Shown here: positions 12,025 through 20,400 of the stretch, one piece after another
Layout of the letters: each line of letters starts with the position of its first letter
Position numbering within the stretch: the first letter of the stretch is position 1
The notes under the pieces: generated by a model
Databases searched by the model: none
Seen by the model: the letters and a program-made list of their open reading frames with translations, nothing else
What the model was told of the DNA's origin: nothing
Virus record (IMG/VR): IMGVR_UViG_3300030012_000682
Location: 1 to 20,419 of that record
Length of the DNA stretch: 20,419 nucleotides
From: a virus
Strand: one strand, 5' to 3'
Position numbers and translations under genes: made by a program

Positions 12025-12810
12025 ATGAATTTACCTGAACTAATCCTGAAGCCTGTTACTTCCACATTAAAAATTGGTGATAGCGTAGGCGGTTATGAAC
12101 CCAATATTTTTGACGATTGCATTTTAATCGACCCAGATGGTACTCCTGTGGGTTTGTTTATAAAAACTTTGCCAGATGACTTACAGAACCTTGTGAATAT
12201 AGCTGACAAGGAAATACAAACTAAACGTGTACCGAAGTCTGAAATGAAAAGGTCAAGCGGCCTACATAATAAAAAAGCTGAAGTACTGCAATATTCAACT
12301 ATTTGCGGATCATGTCCACCTAAACCACACATGAGAAGGCCATACGCGAGTAGATCATCTGTTCACTCTGTAAAAAGTGCGAATACTTTTGTAAAAGCAA
12401 TGTATGCAGCGGGTATCAAATCTTTTGAATTAGTTAAAAAATATATTCCTACAGTGGCAGATGTTCATACTATGAAAATACAACAAAGAATACCTGATAA
12501 CTGGCGTTTCGCTAATAATTTTAGTTCTACGATTTCTAATTGCAATATTTCTGCACCAGTTCACCAAGACCACGCTAATGTAAAAGGTGCTATAAATATG
12601 ATAATTACCAAAAGGAGGAACAGTAAGGGCGGTAACTTGCATGTTCCAGACTATAATGCCACATTCGACCAAACTGATAACTCTTTATTGGTATATCCAG
12701 CTTGGAGAAATAGACATGGAGTAACACCTATTATTCCTACATATCAAGGAGGTTATAGAAACTCTCACGTTTGGTATGCGCTAGATTCATTTCACAAACT
12801 TCAAAAATAG
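12025..12810 (+). CDS. TET/JBP-like 2OG-Fe(II) dioxygenase (261 aa)
   Basis: The jelly-roll core shows VHQDHANVKGAINMI (H180, D182), GGNLHVPDYN (202-211), then RHGVTPI (H231) and GGYRNSHVWYAL (R245 to bind 2-oxoglutarate). The H-x-D...H...R set and the 'GG.l..P.y' and 'HGVTP..GyR.S.v.Y' spacing match phage TET/JBP enzymes that oxidise 5-methylcytosine or thymine in DNA. The N-terminal 150 residues are variable with a CGSCPP patch. It abuts the methyltransferase with no gap and overlaps the terminase small subunit by one base. A generic hydroxylase cannot be ruled out by eye. Confidence 0.75.
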   Translation: MNLPELILKPVTSTLKIGDSVGGYEPNIFDDCILIDPDGTPVGLFIKTLPDDLQNLVNIADKEIQTKRVPKSEMKRSSGLHNKKAEVLQYSTICGSCPPKPHMRRPYASRSSVHSVKSANTFVKAMYAAGIKSFELVKKYIPTVADVHTMKIQQRIPDNWRFANNFSSTISNCNISAPVHQDHANVKGAINMIITKRRNSKGGNLHVPDYNATFDQTDNSLLVYPAWRNRHGVTPIIPTYQGGYRNSHVWYALDSFHKLQK

Positions 12811-13133
12811 TGACCAAAAAAAAAGCTACTCAGTCAGAAAAAGAATATAGAACTTATAGAATAGCTGCTTTACTTTCACGTGGAGTAACAAGATCAGAAA
12901 TAATAAAATATACCGCGGCTGAGTGGGGACTGAAACTTAGACAAACAGAACAATATATTCAAGATGCTCGTATCGTCTTAAAGAAAGATTTTGATATTGA
13001 TAGAAGGCAGTTTACCGCGGACTTATTAAGCCAGCTTGCCACACTACAAAAAGAGGCAAGAAACTCTAATCAATTAAATGTAGCTTTAGGCTGTATTAAC
13101 TCTATGGCAAAGATTGGACAAGTTATGTCATGA
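12810..13133 (+). CDS. Terminase small subunit-like protein (107 aa)
   Basis: GTG 12810 is used as start, sharing one base with the dioxygenase stop. Residues 15-70 (YRTYRIAALLSRGVTRSEII, then WGLKLRQTEQYIQDARIVL) form a helix-turn-helix like those of terminase small subunits, which recognise the packaging site. The rest is a helical oligomerisation-like tail. The identification rests mainly on position: its TGA overlaps the TerL start by ATGA. Confidence 0.75.
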   Translation: MTKKKATQSEKEYRTYRIAALLSRGVTRSEIIKYTAAEWGLKLRQTEQYIQDARIVLKKDFDIDRRQFTADLLSQLATLQKEARNSNQLNVALGCINSMAKIGQVMS

Positions 13134-14473
13134 GTATCCTTACTAGAGAAGGTTCAGTATTAGATAGAGCAGGCAGTAGTGGTATTTCAATAGACATAGA
13201 ACAGCTTTTAACAAATATTAGAAATGATCTTCACGAACCACAAAGAGAGTTTTTTGATAATAGCAATACTGAAATACTCGGATTATCAGCTGGTTATGGT
13301 GCTGGTAAGACTAGAGCATTATGTGCAGTCTGTGTTAAATTAGCTGCTCTTAATGTCGGTTTTACTGGTGCAGTTATGGAGCCAACTGGTCCATTAATTA
13401 GAGATATATGGCAAAATGATTTTGAACAGTTTTTAGAGCATTACGAAATACCATATACATTTAGAGCTAGTCCATTACCTGAATATATTTTACATTTACC
13501 TGAAGGTGATACAAAAATACTATGTAGAAGTTTCGAGAACTGGTCACGCATAATAGGTTTAAATTTAGCTTTTGTATTAGCAGATGAAATAGATACAGTA
13601 TCACCATCTGTGTGTGATAGAGCATTTCCAAAGATTTTAGGAAGGTTAAGGGCTGGTAATGTTAGACAATTCTGTGCTGCAAGCACACCAGAAGGCTTTA
13701 GGTGGATGTGGAATACATTTGGATCTGAAGCTGCCCAAGAAAGAACAGACCGCAAGCTAATAAGAATGAGAACGCAAGATAATCCACATTTACCAGATGA
13801 TTTTATTGAACGAATGCAAGCAAATTATGATTCCAGTATGTTGCAGGCTTATCTTAATGGTGAGTTTACCAACCTTACAACTGGTCAGGTATATGACAGA
13901 TTTATAAGAAAAGATAATGTTATAGATACATTGCCTGAGTATCAAAATGAACCTTTAAGAATTGGTGTAGATTTCAATATTGGTAATATGAGTGCTGTTG
14001 TAGGAATCAAATTAGCAGAAAAGTTAGTTATTATTGATGAAATTGTGTCAGCACATGATACAGATGCGCTTGCACAAGAAATTAAGGCCAGATATCCTTA
14101 CAATAAAATATATATTTACCCAGATGCCAGCGGTGGGAACAGAAGCACAAACAGCAGCCAAACTGATATTGCCATTTTGGAGTCGTATGGGTTCAGCAAT
14201 CAGTCGCCACGTAGTAACCCACCAATCAGAGACAGAGTTTCTTCCGTACAGGCTCTTTTATGTAACGGCAAAGGGGAAGTACGTTTACATATCCATGCCA
14301 GTTGCAGAAAGTTAATTGAATCTATGGAACTTCAGTCATACAATGAAAAAGGTGAACCAGATAAAGAGTCAGGTTATGACCACATGGCAGACGCATTAGG
14401 CTATTTAATCTGGAGAGAGTTTAATCCCTTATACGCACGTGCAGGGCGACGTACAGGAATTAGAATATATTAA
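13130..14473 (+). CDS. terL: Terminase large subunit (447 aa)
   Basis: This is the motor that pumps DNA into the prohead and cuts it. Walker A is GLSAGYGAGKT (51-61), Walker B AFVLADE (147-153) and the coupling motif FCAASTPEG (181-189). The RNase H-fold nuclease follows, with IGVDFNIGN (278-286, D281), IIDEI (301-305) and YDHMADALGYL (416-426) bearing the last acidic residues. The length is normal for TerL. It overlaps the small subunit by ATGA, and 26 nt separate it from the portal. Confidence 0.93.
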   Translation: MSILTREGSVLDRAGSSGISIDIEQLLTNIRNDLHEPQREFFDNSNTEILGLSAGYGAGKTRALCAVCVKLAALNVGFTGAVMEPTGPLIRDIWQNDFEQFLEHYEIPYTFRASPLPEYILHLPEGDTKILCRSFENWSRIIGLNLAFVLADEIDTVSPSVCDRAFPKILGRLRAGNVRQFCAASTPEGFRWMWNTFGSEAAQERTDRKLIRMRTQDNPHLPDDFIERMQANYDSSMLQAYLNGEFTNLTTGQVYDRFIRKDNVIDTLPEYQNEPLRIGVDFNIGNMSAVVGIKLAEKLVIIDEIVSAHDTDALAQEIKARYPYNKIYIYPDASGGNRSTNSSQTDIAILESYGFSNQSPRSNPPIRDRVSSVQALLCNGKGEVRLHIHASCRKLIESMELQSYNEKGEPDKESGYDHMADALGYLIWREFNPLYARAGRRTGIRIY

Positions 14474-14499
14474 AGACATGATACTATTGAGGCAAAACT

Positions 14500-15924
14500 G
14501 TGTATAGCTCACTAAATATTTACAATCAACCTATAACACAGGCTGTTTCTACAGTTGAATCACCAAACGCGGCATATCAGCGTATGGCTCAGTTTTGGGA
14601 TTTAATTACAGACTTAAAGGAAGGTACATATAAGATCAGGAGTGAACATAGAAAATATTTACCACAAGAAGCTAGAGAAACAGACGATAGCTATGACGTA
14701 AGACTAGCTAGATCAACAGTTGTACCATATTTGCAAAGGATAGAAAAAATGCTGGCGGGTATGCTTACAAGAAAGCCAGTAAGACTTGATGATGTATCGG
14801 ACTTAGTAAGGGAACAATTATTCGATGTAGATTTAGAGGGAAATGATTTAAATATCTGGCTTTACAACACTGCGAGAATTGCTATTTCATTTGGTCATGT
14901 AGGAGTTTTAGTAGATGCACCTAAAGAAGGTGATAAGACTAGACCTTATTGGGTAACGTATTCACCAAGAGATATATTAGGCTGGCGCAGTGAAATAATA
15001 GATGGCTCTAGGCAGCTTACACAGTTAAGGTTATTGGAAAATGTAATAGAACCTGATGGAAAGTACGGAGAAAAGCAAGTAAAACAAATTAGGGTCTTAG
15101 AACGCGGACGTTACGAAATCCACAGGAAAGATAGTAAGAAAGGTGATTATCAATTATTTGATGAAGGTGAAATGAGCCTTAAGGATAAGATTCCTTTTGC
15201 TGTGGCATATTCCAATAGAGTAGGTTTTTATGAGTCTCGCAGCCCCTTATATGACATAGCAGAGCTAAATCTTAAGCATTATCAGATTCAATCAGACCTC
15301 GATAATATTTTACATATTAGTTCTGTACCTTTACTTGCAGTTTTTGGTTATCCAAACGCAGATGAAATAACAACTGGACCAAGTGAGGCTTTAGCATTAC
15401 CACCAGAATCAAGACTTGAATATGTAAGTCCATCAGGCGATAGTTATGACAGTCAGTTTACTAGACTAAATGATTTGAAAGAGCAGATTAATACTTTATC
15501 GTTAGCGGCTGTACTTGGACAAAAGTTAGTAGGAGAAACGGCAGAGGCCAAAAGAATAGATAGATCGCAGAATGACAGCACCATGATGGTAATAGCCCAA
15601 CAGATGCAAGACTTAATAGATAATTGCCTTAAGTTTCACAGTGAATATCTTAATGAGGCTAACGCTGGTAGTAGTTTTGTTAATAGAGACTTTGTAAGTG
15701 CAAGATTAGAGCCACAAGAAATAACAAGTCTATTAACCTTGTTTACTGCTGGTACGATTTCTCAGGAGACACTATTGAATCAACTATCAGCTGGGGAAGT
15801 ATTGGGAGATGACTTTGACGTAGAAGAAGAGATTGAAGAAACACAAGCTGGTGGATTAAGAGAGACAGAACCGCCAGAAGAGCCAGATGAAGAACCTGAA
15901 GAGGAGGAAGAAGGGGAAGAATGA
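14500..15924 (+). CDS. Portal protein, DUF4055-like (474 aa)
   Basis: It would form the ring at the unique capsid vertex through which DNA passes. The N-terminus NAAYQRMAQFWDLITDL, then LPQEARETDDSYDVRLARS and MLAGMLTRKPV, follows the opening of DUF4055 portal-like proteins. The chain ends in a strongly acidic Glu/Pro run of about 30 residues. The length suits the family. The GTG start at 14500 has GAGG eight bases upstream. Its place between TerL and the MuF-type protein is standard. Confidence 0.85.
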   Translation: MYSSLNIYNQPITQAVSTVESPNAAYQRMAQFWDLITDLKEGTYKIRSEHRKYLPQEARETDDSYDVRLARSTVVPYLQRIEKMLAGMLTRKPVRLDDVSDLVREQLFDVDLEGNDLNIWLYNTARIAISFGHVGVLVDAPKEGDKTRPYWVTYSPRDILGWRSEIIDGSRQLTQLRLLENVIEPDGKYGEKQVKQIRVLERGRYEIHRKDSKKGDYQLFDEGEMSLKDKIPFAVAYSNRVGFYESRSPLYDIAELNLKHYQIQSDLDNILHISSVPLLAVFGYPNADEITTGPSEALALPPESRLEYVSPSGDSYDSQFTRLNDLKEQINTLSLAAVLGQKLVGETAEAKRIDRSQNDSTMMVIAQQMQDLIDNCLKFHSEYLNEANAGSSFVNRDFVSARLEPQEITSLLTLFTAGTISQETLLNQLSAGEVLGDDFDVEEEIEETQAGGLRETEPPEEPDEEPEEEEEGEE

Positions 15925-15927
15925 TAA

Positions 15928-18225
15928 ATGAGTATTCCAGAGGTATTTTTTAGGGAAACTATAGACGTAGGTAGATATAGTAACGCTGTATCTAATAAAT
16001 TTATATCGAATTACATCGAAGTTATTATTAATGCTACAGAACAATTAAAAAAAATTGATATTAGACAACAAACAGCAGGGGAAGGGGTAGTTATATCACC
16101 GCAAACAAGAAAAAGACTTAGAGCTATCATACGTCAATCAAAAACTAATATGGATAAATGGTCTAAAGATGCAACAAGGCAGATGATAAAAGAGATAGAA
16201 GGTTTAGCTAAGGTACAAACTGGTTTTATAGAAAATGAACTTAAAAAAGCAGTTAAGTCAGGTAATATTCCAATAAACTCTGTAGCTGTAAGTCAAAGAT
16301 ATGCAACTTCTTTTGTTAAAACAGATCCAACCAAGATAAATATATTTACAAGCAAAGAATTTACTGAAGATGACTTTATTAAGTTCGGGTCAGGCAAGTT
16401 TGAGCTAACTGCTAGGCAAGGTGCAATGCAGACTTTACCTAACGGAGAAACAGTTGAAAAAGCTTTTAGAGGTATAGCAACAAGAAACCAAGATTTATTG
16501 GCAAGAAATATTAGGGCTGGTGTGTTTAGTGGAGAATCAACACAGCAGATAGCCAGAAGATTGGCAGGCAGATTAAATTTTGATTTTGAGGGTACACCGA
16601 GACAGATAGCCGCTGCTGGTGGTGAATCAATTAAGTTAGCAAAGCATCAGATACAAACAATCGTTAGAACTTCAGTTAATCAAGTACAGAATCAAGCTTC
16701 ACAAGCTGTATATGCAGCTAATAGTAAAGTCGCACCTAAATATGAATATGTTGCAACGTTAGATAGCAAGACTAGCAATATTTGTAAACGGCTTGATGGT
16801 AGAAAGTTTGCGTATAATAAGGGACCAACACCACCACAACATTTTAATTGCAGATCTACAACTGTTCCTGTAGTTGATTATGAAGGTCTTAGTAAGCGCA
16901 AAGGGTTTGAAGATTTATCACAACCACCAGTTGGAAAGGTAGTTAGCAGACCTAGTGCTACTGGTAGAGTTCCACAAGGCACTCAGTATGGAGATTGGTT
17001 ACTTACACAAGATAAAAAGCTACAAATCAAAACTTTAGGCAGTGAAGGTAAAGTAAATATTTTTAAAAAGATTGCTAAAAAAGAAGGGTCAGGTCATGCA
17101 GCTTTAAGAAAAATTATCAGGAATGATGGCACCGAAATTCCATTAGAGAAATTAGAAAAGCTATATGGTAGGGCTAGTGTTGTTAAGAAAGTAGCGAAAC
17201 CGAAACCAGTAGCAGCACCAAAAGTTAGAACACCGAGGGTGAAAGATTCACCTATGTTCTCCACAGAGGGTGTAGATAAGTTCCTTGCTGATAATAAATT
17301 TGGAAATATTCAGGAGTTTATAGAAGATAGTTTGGATAGTATGGAGGGTTTGGAAGGTTTAACAGGAAAACATATTAAGAAGATGAGATTGTTTATGAAG
17401 AAAGGTAATATTATTAATCAATTCAATATGAAACGTGAAGCTACTGCACCTATTGAACAGCTAAAACAAAGATTTCTTACTGGTAAAAACTTAAAAGCTT
17501 TTGAAGCATCGAATCAGACTGTAGTAAAAAGATTTGAATTTATTAATAAACAAACATCACTTTCTGCTAATACTAGAGAATGGGCAGAAATTTGGAATGG
17601 CTATGGAACTAGAAAGATAGGATCACATCAGGAATTATTTAAAGATAACATTAAATTTCTAAAAGAAGGTCGTAGAACTGACATAAGTTTTAACAAAAAA
17701 ATAGTAAATTCATTATTTGGAAATGCTAGTGGTACCAGTAATGGATATACGATTATGAACTCAGGAATGGTACATACAAGACTTAGAGAGGGTGCTAGAA
17801 AAATTGGACCAATGGCTGCAAAAAGAATTAAAACAAGTGCTGCACAGACATTAGAAACAAACTTTAAATTTAGTAAATTTCAAGGGTCGGCTTATGAAAG
17901 ATATAGACAAGGCTTAAAAGAAGGTATTCAAGAAGTATGGTCTAACTCACACCCCATGGACGCAAGTATTGATTGGTTCTCTACATTTGTACATGAGATG
18001 GGACACCAAGTACATTATCAGGCAGGCGCAGGCAATCTAGGAAGACAATTTAGTAAATTAAAAGGTATGACATTTCCTACTGAATATAGTCGTAAAAATG
18101 CACTGGAACAATTTGCCGAATCTTTCACTCAGTATATTTTTAATCCAGAAGGGTTGCAAGAGAAAGCACCGCGTCTGTATAACTGGGTAGAACAAACATT
18201 AGACCAAGCCATTCAAAACTTATGA
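15928..18225 (+). CDS. MuF head morphogenesis protein fused to a C-terminal zinc metallopeptidase (765 aa)
   Basis: Residues about 170-320 are the Mu F/SPP1 gp7 minor head domain: QIQTIVRTSVNQVQNQA, ATLDSKTSNICKRLDG (276-291) and GPTPPQHFNCRS (299-310), with paired cysteines. Residues 340-420 are a linker with GTQYGDWLLTQ and a basic, proline-rich hinge (420-440). The C-terminal part holds FSTFVHEMGHQVHY (684-697) with the zinc triad H689, E690, H693, and a downstream glutamate in LEQFAESFTQY (E731). MuF proteins sit inside the head and are ejected with DNA, and those carrying extra enzymes are known as polymorphic toxins. A role in head maturation is the other option. Confidence 0.85.
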   Translation: MSIPEVFFRETIDVGRYSNAVSNKFISNYIEVIINATEQLKKIDIRQQTAGEGVVISPQTRKRLRAIIRQSKTNMDKWSKDATRQMIKEIEGLAKVQTGFIENELKKAVKSGNIPINSVAVSQRYATSFVKTDPTKINIFTSKEFTEDDFIKFGSGKFELTARQGAMQTLPNGETVEKAFRGIATRNQDLLARNIRAGVFSGESTQQIARRLAGRLNFDFEGTPRQIAAAGGESIKLAKHQIQTIVRTSVNQVQNQASQAVYAANSKVAPKYEYVATLDSKTSNICKRLDGRKFAYNKGPTPPQHFNCRSTTVPVVDYEGLSKRKGFEDLSQPPVGKVVSRPSATGRVPQGTQYGDWLLTQDKKLQIKTLGSEGKVNIFKKIAKKEGSGHAALRKIIRNDGTEIPLEKLEKLYGRASVVKKVAKPKPVAAPKVRTPRVKDSPMFSTEGVDKFLADNKFGNIQEFIEDSLDSMEGLEGLTGKHIKKMRLFMKKGNIINQFNMKREATAPIEQLKQRFLTGKNLKAFEASNQTVVKRFEFINKQTSLSANTREWAEIWNGYGTRKIGSHQELFKDNIKFLKEGRRTDISFNKKIVNSLFGNASGTSNGYTIMNSGMVHTRLREGARKIGPMAAKRIKTSAAQTLETNFKFSKFQGSAYERYRQGLKEGIQEVWSNSHPMDASIDWFSTFVHEMGHQVHYQAGAGNLGRQFSKLKGMTFPTEYSRKNALEQFAESFTQYIFNPEGLQEKAPRLYNWVEQTLDQAIQNL

Positions 18226-18416
18226 CACCATCAGAAGCATTAGAATTATCAAAAGAGTTTCCTAAAAATAGAACTGTACCAAAACGTATTTCAAATGCAC
18301 TTAAAGAAACTAGAGGAGATAATAGAAAAAAATTTGAAATGATTATTGAAGGCTTGTATGTAGATGCTAAAGCTGATGAGGATTTTGACTTGTTAAATAA
18401 ATATTTCGGAGAGTAA
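18222..18416 (+). CDS. Small protein coupled to the MuF-peptidase gene (64 aa)
   Basis: The ATG overlaps the MuF stop by ATGA. It is helical and charged with an acidic C-terminus (VDAKADEDFDLLNKYFGE) and a basic N-terminal half. No motif recognised. Its fixed position directly after a toxin-like fusion makes an immunity or inhibitor role conceivable, but an ordinary small head protein is as likely. Confidence 0.65.
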   Translation: MTPSEALELSKEFPKNRTVPKRISNALKETRGDNRKKFEMIIEGLYVDAKADEDFDLLNKYFGE

Positions 18417-18547
18417 TGCCACTAAAAAAAGGTAAATCACAAAAAGCTATCTCTGCAAATATACGTTTGTTAATGAAAGAAGGTAAATCTTTAAAGCAAG
18501 CGCAAGCTATTGCATTATCAAGTGCTAAAAAACGTAAAAGGAAGTAA
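18416..18547 (+). CDS. Small basic phage protein (43 aa)
   Basis: MPLKKGKSQKAISANIRLLM, then EGKSLKQAQAIALSSAKKRK, follows the common phage pattern 'MPLkkGkS...iS.NI..l...G....QA.AIAls.A'. It is Lys-rich with a single helix-forming core, probably a virion-internal DNA- or protein-binding peptide. The start is coupled by TAATG. Confidence 0.7.
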   Translation: MPLKKGKSQKAISANIRLLMKEGKSLKQAQAIALSSAKKRKRK

Positions 18548-18572
18548 TATAGGTGCAGCTACTTTTATTGTT

Positions 18573-18647
18573 ATGCCTAAAGGTGTTGGATATGGTTCTA
18601 CCATGAAACCTAAGTCAAAGAAAAAAAAGAAGGGAGGTAAAAAGTAA
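18573..18647 (+). CDS. Very small basic peptide (24 aa)
   Basis: MPKGVGYGSTMKPKSKKKKK with a GGKK end resembles the tiny 'MPkG.gYG' phage proteins. It carries GGGAGG in its 3' end, which serves as the ribosome-binding site of the following gene. Real but low-information; its position between coupled neighbours is the main support. Confidence 0.45.
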   Translation: MPKGVGYGSTMKPKSKKKKKGGKK

Positions 18648-18766
18648 TGGGATATACATTTAAGGTTCAATCTTATGATGAACCTAAGAAAGAAGTTAAA
18701 GCTTCAACACCTAAAAAAACAAAAAAGCTAACAAGTGAAAAGGAAGAAACTAAGGAGAGTTCCTAA
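18647..18766 (+). CDS. Small Lys/Glu-rich protein (39 aa)
   Basis: ATG 18647 shares one base with the previous stop (TAATG) and has GGGAGG 11 bases upstream. MGYTFKVQSYDEPKKEVKAS, then a Lys/Thr/Glu repeat, suggests disorder. Its last 32 bases overlap the next gene in another frame. Confidence 0.55.
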   Translation: MGYTFKVQSYDEPKKEVKASTPKKTKKLTSEKEETKESS

Positions 18767-18968
18767 AGATAAAAAGACAGGTTTACCCAAAAAATATCTG
18801 TCTGGAGCCAAGAACAAAAGTGCTAAAGCTGCTGAGATCAAAAGAACGGCTGAAGCATATAGAAGGGGAGAGTTTATTGATATTCAAGCTGTATCAAAAT
18901 CACGCACTAAACAAAATGTCTCCACAAGCAAAAAGAAGAAAACCATTAAGCGCAAAAGTAAAAAGTAG
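18735..18968 (+). CDS. DUF5872-like basic protein (77 aa)
   Basis: KLRRVPKDKKTGLPKKYLSG, then KAAEIKRTAEAYRRGEFID, resembles the DUF5872 pattern seen in phage structural regions. It starts with GTG 18735 inside the previous gene and overlaps the next gene by 53 bases. It is extremely Lys-rich at both ends. The role is unknown; DNA condensation or capsid association is a guess from charge and location. Confidence 0.7.
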   Translation: MKRKKLRRVPKDKKTGLPKKYLSGAKNKSAKAAEIKRTAEAYRRGEFIDIQAVSKSRTKQNVSTSKKKKTIKRKSKK

Positions 18969-19176
18969 TCTCAAGAAAAAGGCTGAGGGTACTAGATTCT
19001 TTTATGGTGAACTTGCTGCAGTTTATAGAAAAGGTCAGGGAGCTTACTTGTCTAGTGGTTCAAGAAATGTTCCAATGGCTTCATGGGCTATGGGTAGAGT
19101 TAATAGTTACATGAGAGGAGATAAAGCTAGAACTGCAGACGCAGCAATTTATTCTAGATATAACAAAAGGAGGTAA
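18916..19176 (+). CDS. DUF5824-like basic protein (86 aa)
   Basis: ATG 18916 (MSPQAKRRKPLSAKVKSSL) lies 53 bases inside the previous gene. The core FFYGELAAVYRKGQGAYLSS and MASWAMGRVNSYMRGDKARTAD matches the DUF5824 pattern 'l..VY.rG.gAw.sg.rp...q..wa.aRVnsf..ggkar.aD'. Structural-region protein of unknown function. Confidence 0.75.
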   Translation: MSPQAKRRKPLSAKVKSSLKKKAEGTRFFYGELAAVYRKGQGAYLSSGSRNVPMASWAMGRVNSYMRGDKARTADAAIYSRYNKRR

Positions 19177-19178
19177 TT

Positions 19179-19343
19179 ATGGTTAAAAAAGCATTAACCA
19201 CAAGGCAGAAAAATGCTTTAAAGAGACATAAAGCTGCTCATGGTCATACAAAGGCTCACATTGATTTAATGACTAAAGAAATGTTGGCTGGTAAAACATT
19301 TACACAGGCTCATAATATTGCCATGAGGAAAAAAGGCAAATGA
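19179..19343 (+). CDS. Small basic protein (54 aa)
   Basis: An excellent AGGAGGT sits five bases before ATG 19179. LTTRQKNALKRHKAAHGHTK, then MLAGKTFTQAHNIAMRKKGK, follows a known small phage pattern ('Lt.rQ..AL..H..hHt..Hi..M...m..G.tF..AH..A...vGk'). Basic and helical. The TGA overlaps the next ATG by ATGA. Confidence 0.75.
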   Translation: MVKKALTTRQKNALKRHKAAHGHTKAHIDLMTKEMLAGKTFTQAHNIAMRKKGK

Positions 19344-19624
19344 GTAAGGATCCGAGACTTAAAAGATTTGGTCTTTCTGGTTTTAATAAACCAAAGAGAA
19401 CACCATCACACCCTACAAAGTCTCACATGGTCTTAGCTAAAGAAGGGGATAGGATAAAATTAATTAGGTTTGGTATGCAAGGTGCAGCCACGAAACCACC
19501 AAGAAAGGGAGAATCAGACGCAGACAAGTCAAAAAGACGCAGCTTCAAGGCAAGACACGCTAAAAATATTGCCAAAGGTAAAATGTCAGCAGCTTTTTGG
19601 GCTGATAAAGTAAAGTGGAGCTAG
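19340..19624 (+). CDS. DUF6321-like basic protein (94 aa)
   Basis: SHMVLAKEGDRIKLIRFGMQG and SKRRSFKARHAKNIAKGKMS, then AAFWADKVKW, fit the DUF6321 phage family, in which 'KSH.V.AkEGdkiklIRFG.QG' and 'SFkaRHaknI.kGkmSaAyWAdkvkW' are conserved. It is complete, near the usual length, and lies in the structural cluster ahead of scaffold and capsid genes. Biochemical role unknown. Confidence 0.82.
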   Translation: MSKDPRLKRFGLSGFNKPKRTPSHPTKSHMVLAKEGDRIKLIRFGMQGAATKPPRKGESDADKSKRRSFKARHAKNIAKGKMSAAFWADKVKWS

Positions 19625-19652
19625 TATTGTAAATAATTGTTAATTTTTATTT

Positions 19653-20333
19653 ATGGCAGAAGAACCAATCAAGCCTAATGCACCTGTTGATGTAACAGAA
19701 GTTGAAGCTTTAAGAGAAAGTGTTAGAAAACTTGAAGCGAACAACAAAAAATTAATGGATCAATATGTAAAAGCACAAGAAACTGCAAAAGCTGTACCAC
19801 CAGACGTAGATGTTAATGAGTTGATCGCGTACAAACAAAAAAAAGAGCAAGAGGAGTTAGAAGCTAAAGGCAGATATGATGAAGCTATTGCTAAACAAGC
19901 ACAGCAGTACCGAGAAGCTGAAGAAGCAAAAAATAAAAAGATTGCAGAGCTAGAGGCAAGACAGAGACAACTTGAAGTAGAAGCACCAGCAGTCACAGCA
20001 TTAGCAGATGTTGTTCACGACCCACAATATGCTTTATCACGCATAAGCAAAGAACAACTAGCAAGAGAGGCAGATGGCACAGTTGTAGTAGTTGATGGGT
20101 ACAACAGAACAAATGTTAAAGAATGGGCAATGGCAAATATGCCACAGTGGGCGCAGAAGAACCCAAGACCGCAGGGAGGCGGAGCTACTACAACAAAGGT
20201 TCAATCAGATACAGTTGTTGCTGGAGAAAAAAATCCATTTGCGCCAGAATCTTTTAACCTCACAGAGCAAAGTAGGTTATTTAGAACAGATATAAATAAA
20301 TATAATATGCTCAAAAACGCAGTTAGCAGTTAG
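19653..20333 (+). CDS. Scaffold-like head protein (226 aa)
   Basis: Residues 12-120 form a long coiled coil (VEALRESVRKLEANNKKLMD, EEQEELEAKGRYDEAIAKQ and following Glu/Ala/Lys heptads). Then comes a small conserved-looking segment (ALADVVHDPQYALSRISKEQ) and a Thr/Gly/Pro-rich tail. A coiled-coil protein just before the capsid gene is typical of scaffolding proteins that shape the prohead. No protease motif is visible. The start ATG 19653 lacks a strong ribosome-binding site. Confidence 0.75.
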   Translation: MAEEPIKPNAPVDVTEVEALRESVRKLEANNKKLMDQYVKAQETAKAVPPDVDVNELIAYKQKKEQEELEAKGRYDEAIAKQAQQYREAEEAKNKKIAELEARQRQLEVEAPAVTALADVVHDPQYALSRISKEQLAREADGTVVVVDGYNRTNVKEWAMANMPQWAQKNPRPQGGGATTTKVQSDTVVAGEKNPFAPESFNLTEQSRLFRTDINKYNMLKNAVSS

Positions 20334-20400
20334 TATAGGTTTATCTAGTTTGCACTGGCTAGGGTTTGCACCCGAAGGTAAACATATTAATTAAATCTCA

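Noticed and set aside
13441-13755. Minus-strand frame inside terL
   Set aside because: It lies wholly antisense to the terL ATPase coding sequence, with no start signal.
20340-20400. Repeat TTTGCAC and GGGT/ACCC stem before the capsid gene as a terminator
   Set aside because: The stem is four pairs and has no T-run. More likely leader sequence or chance.
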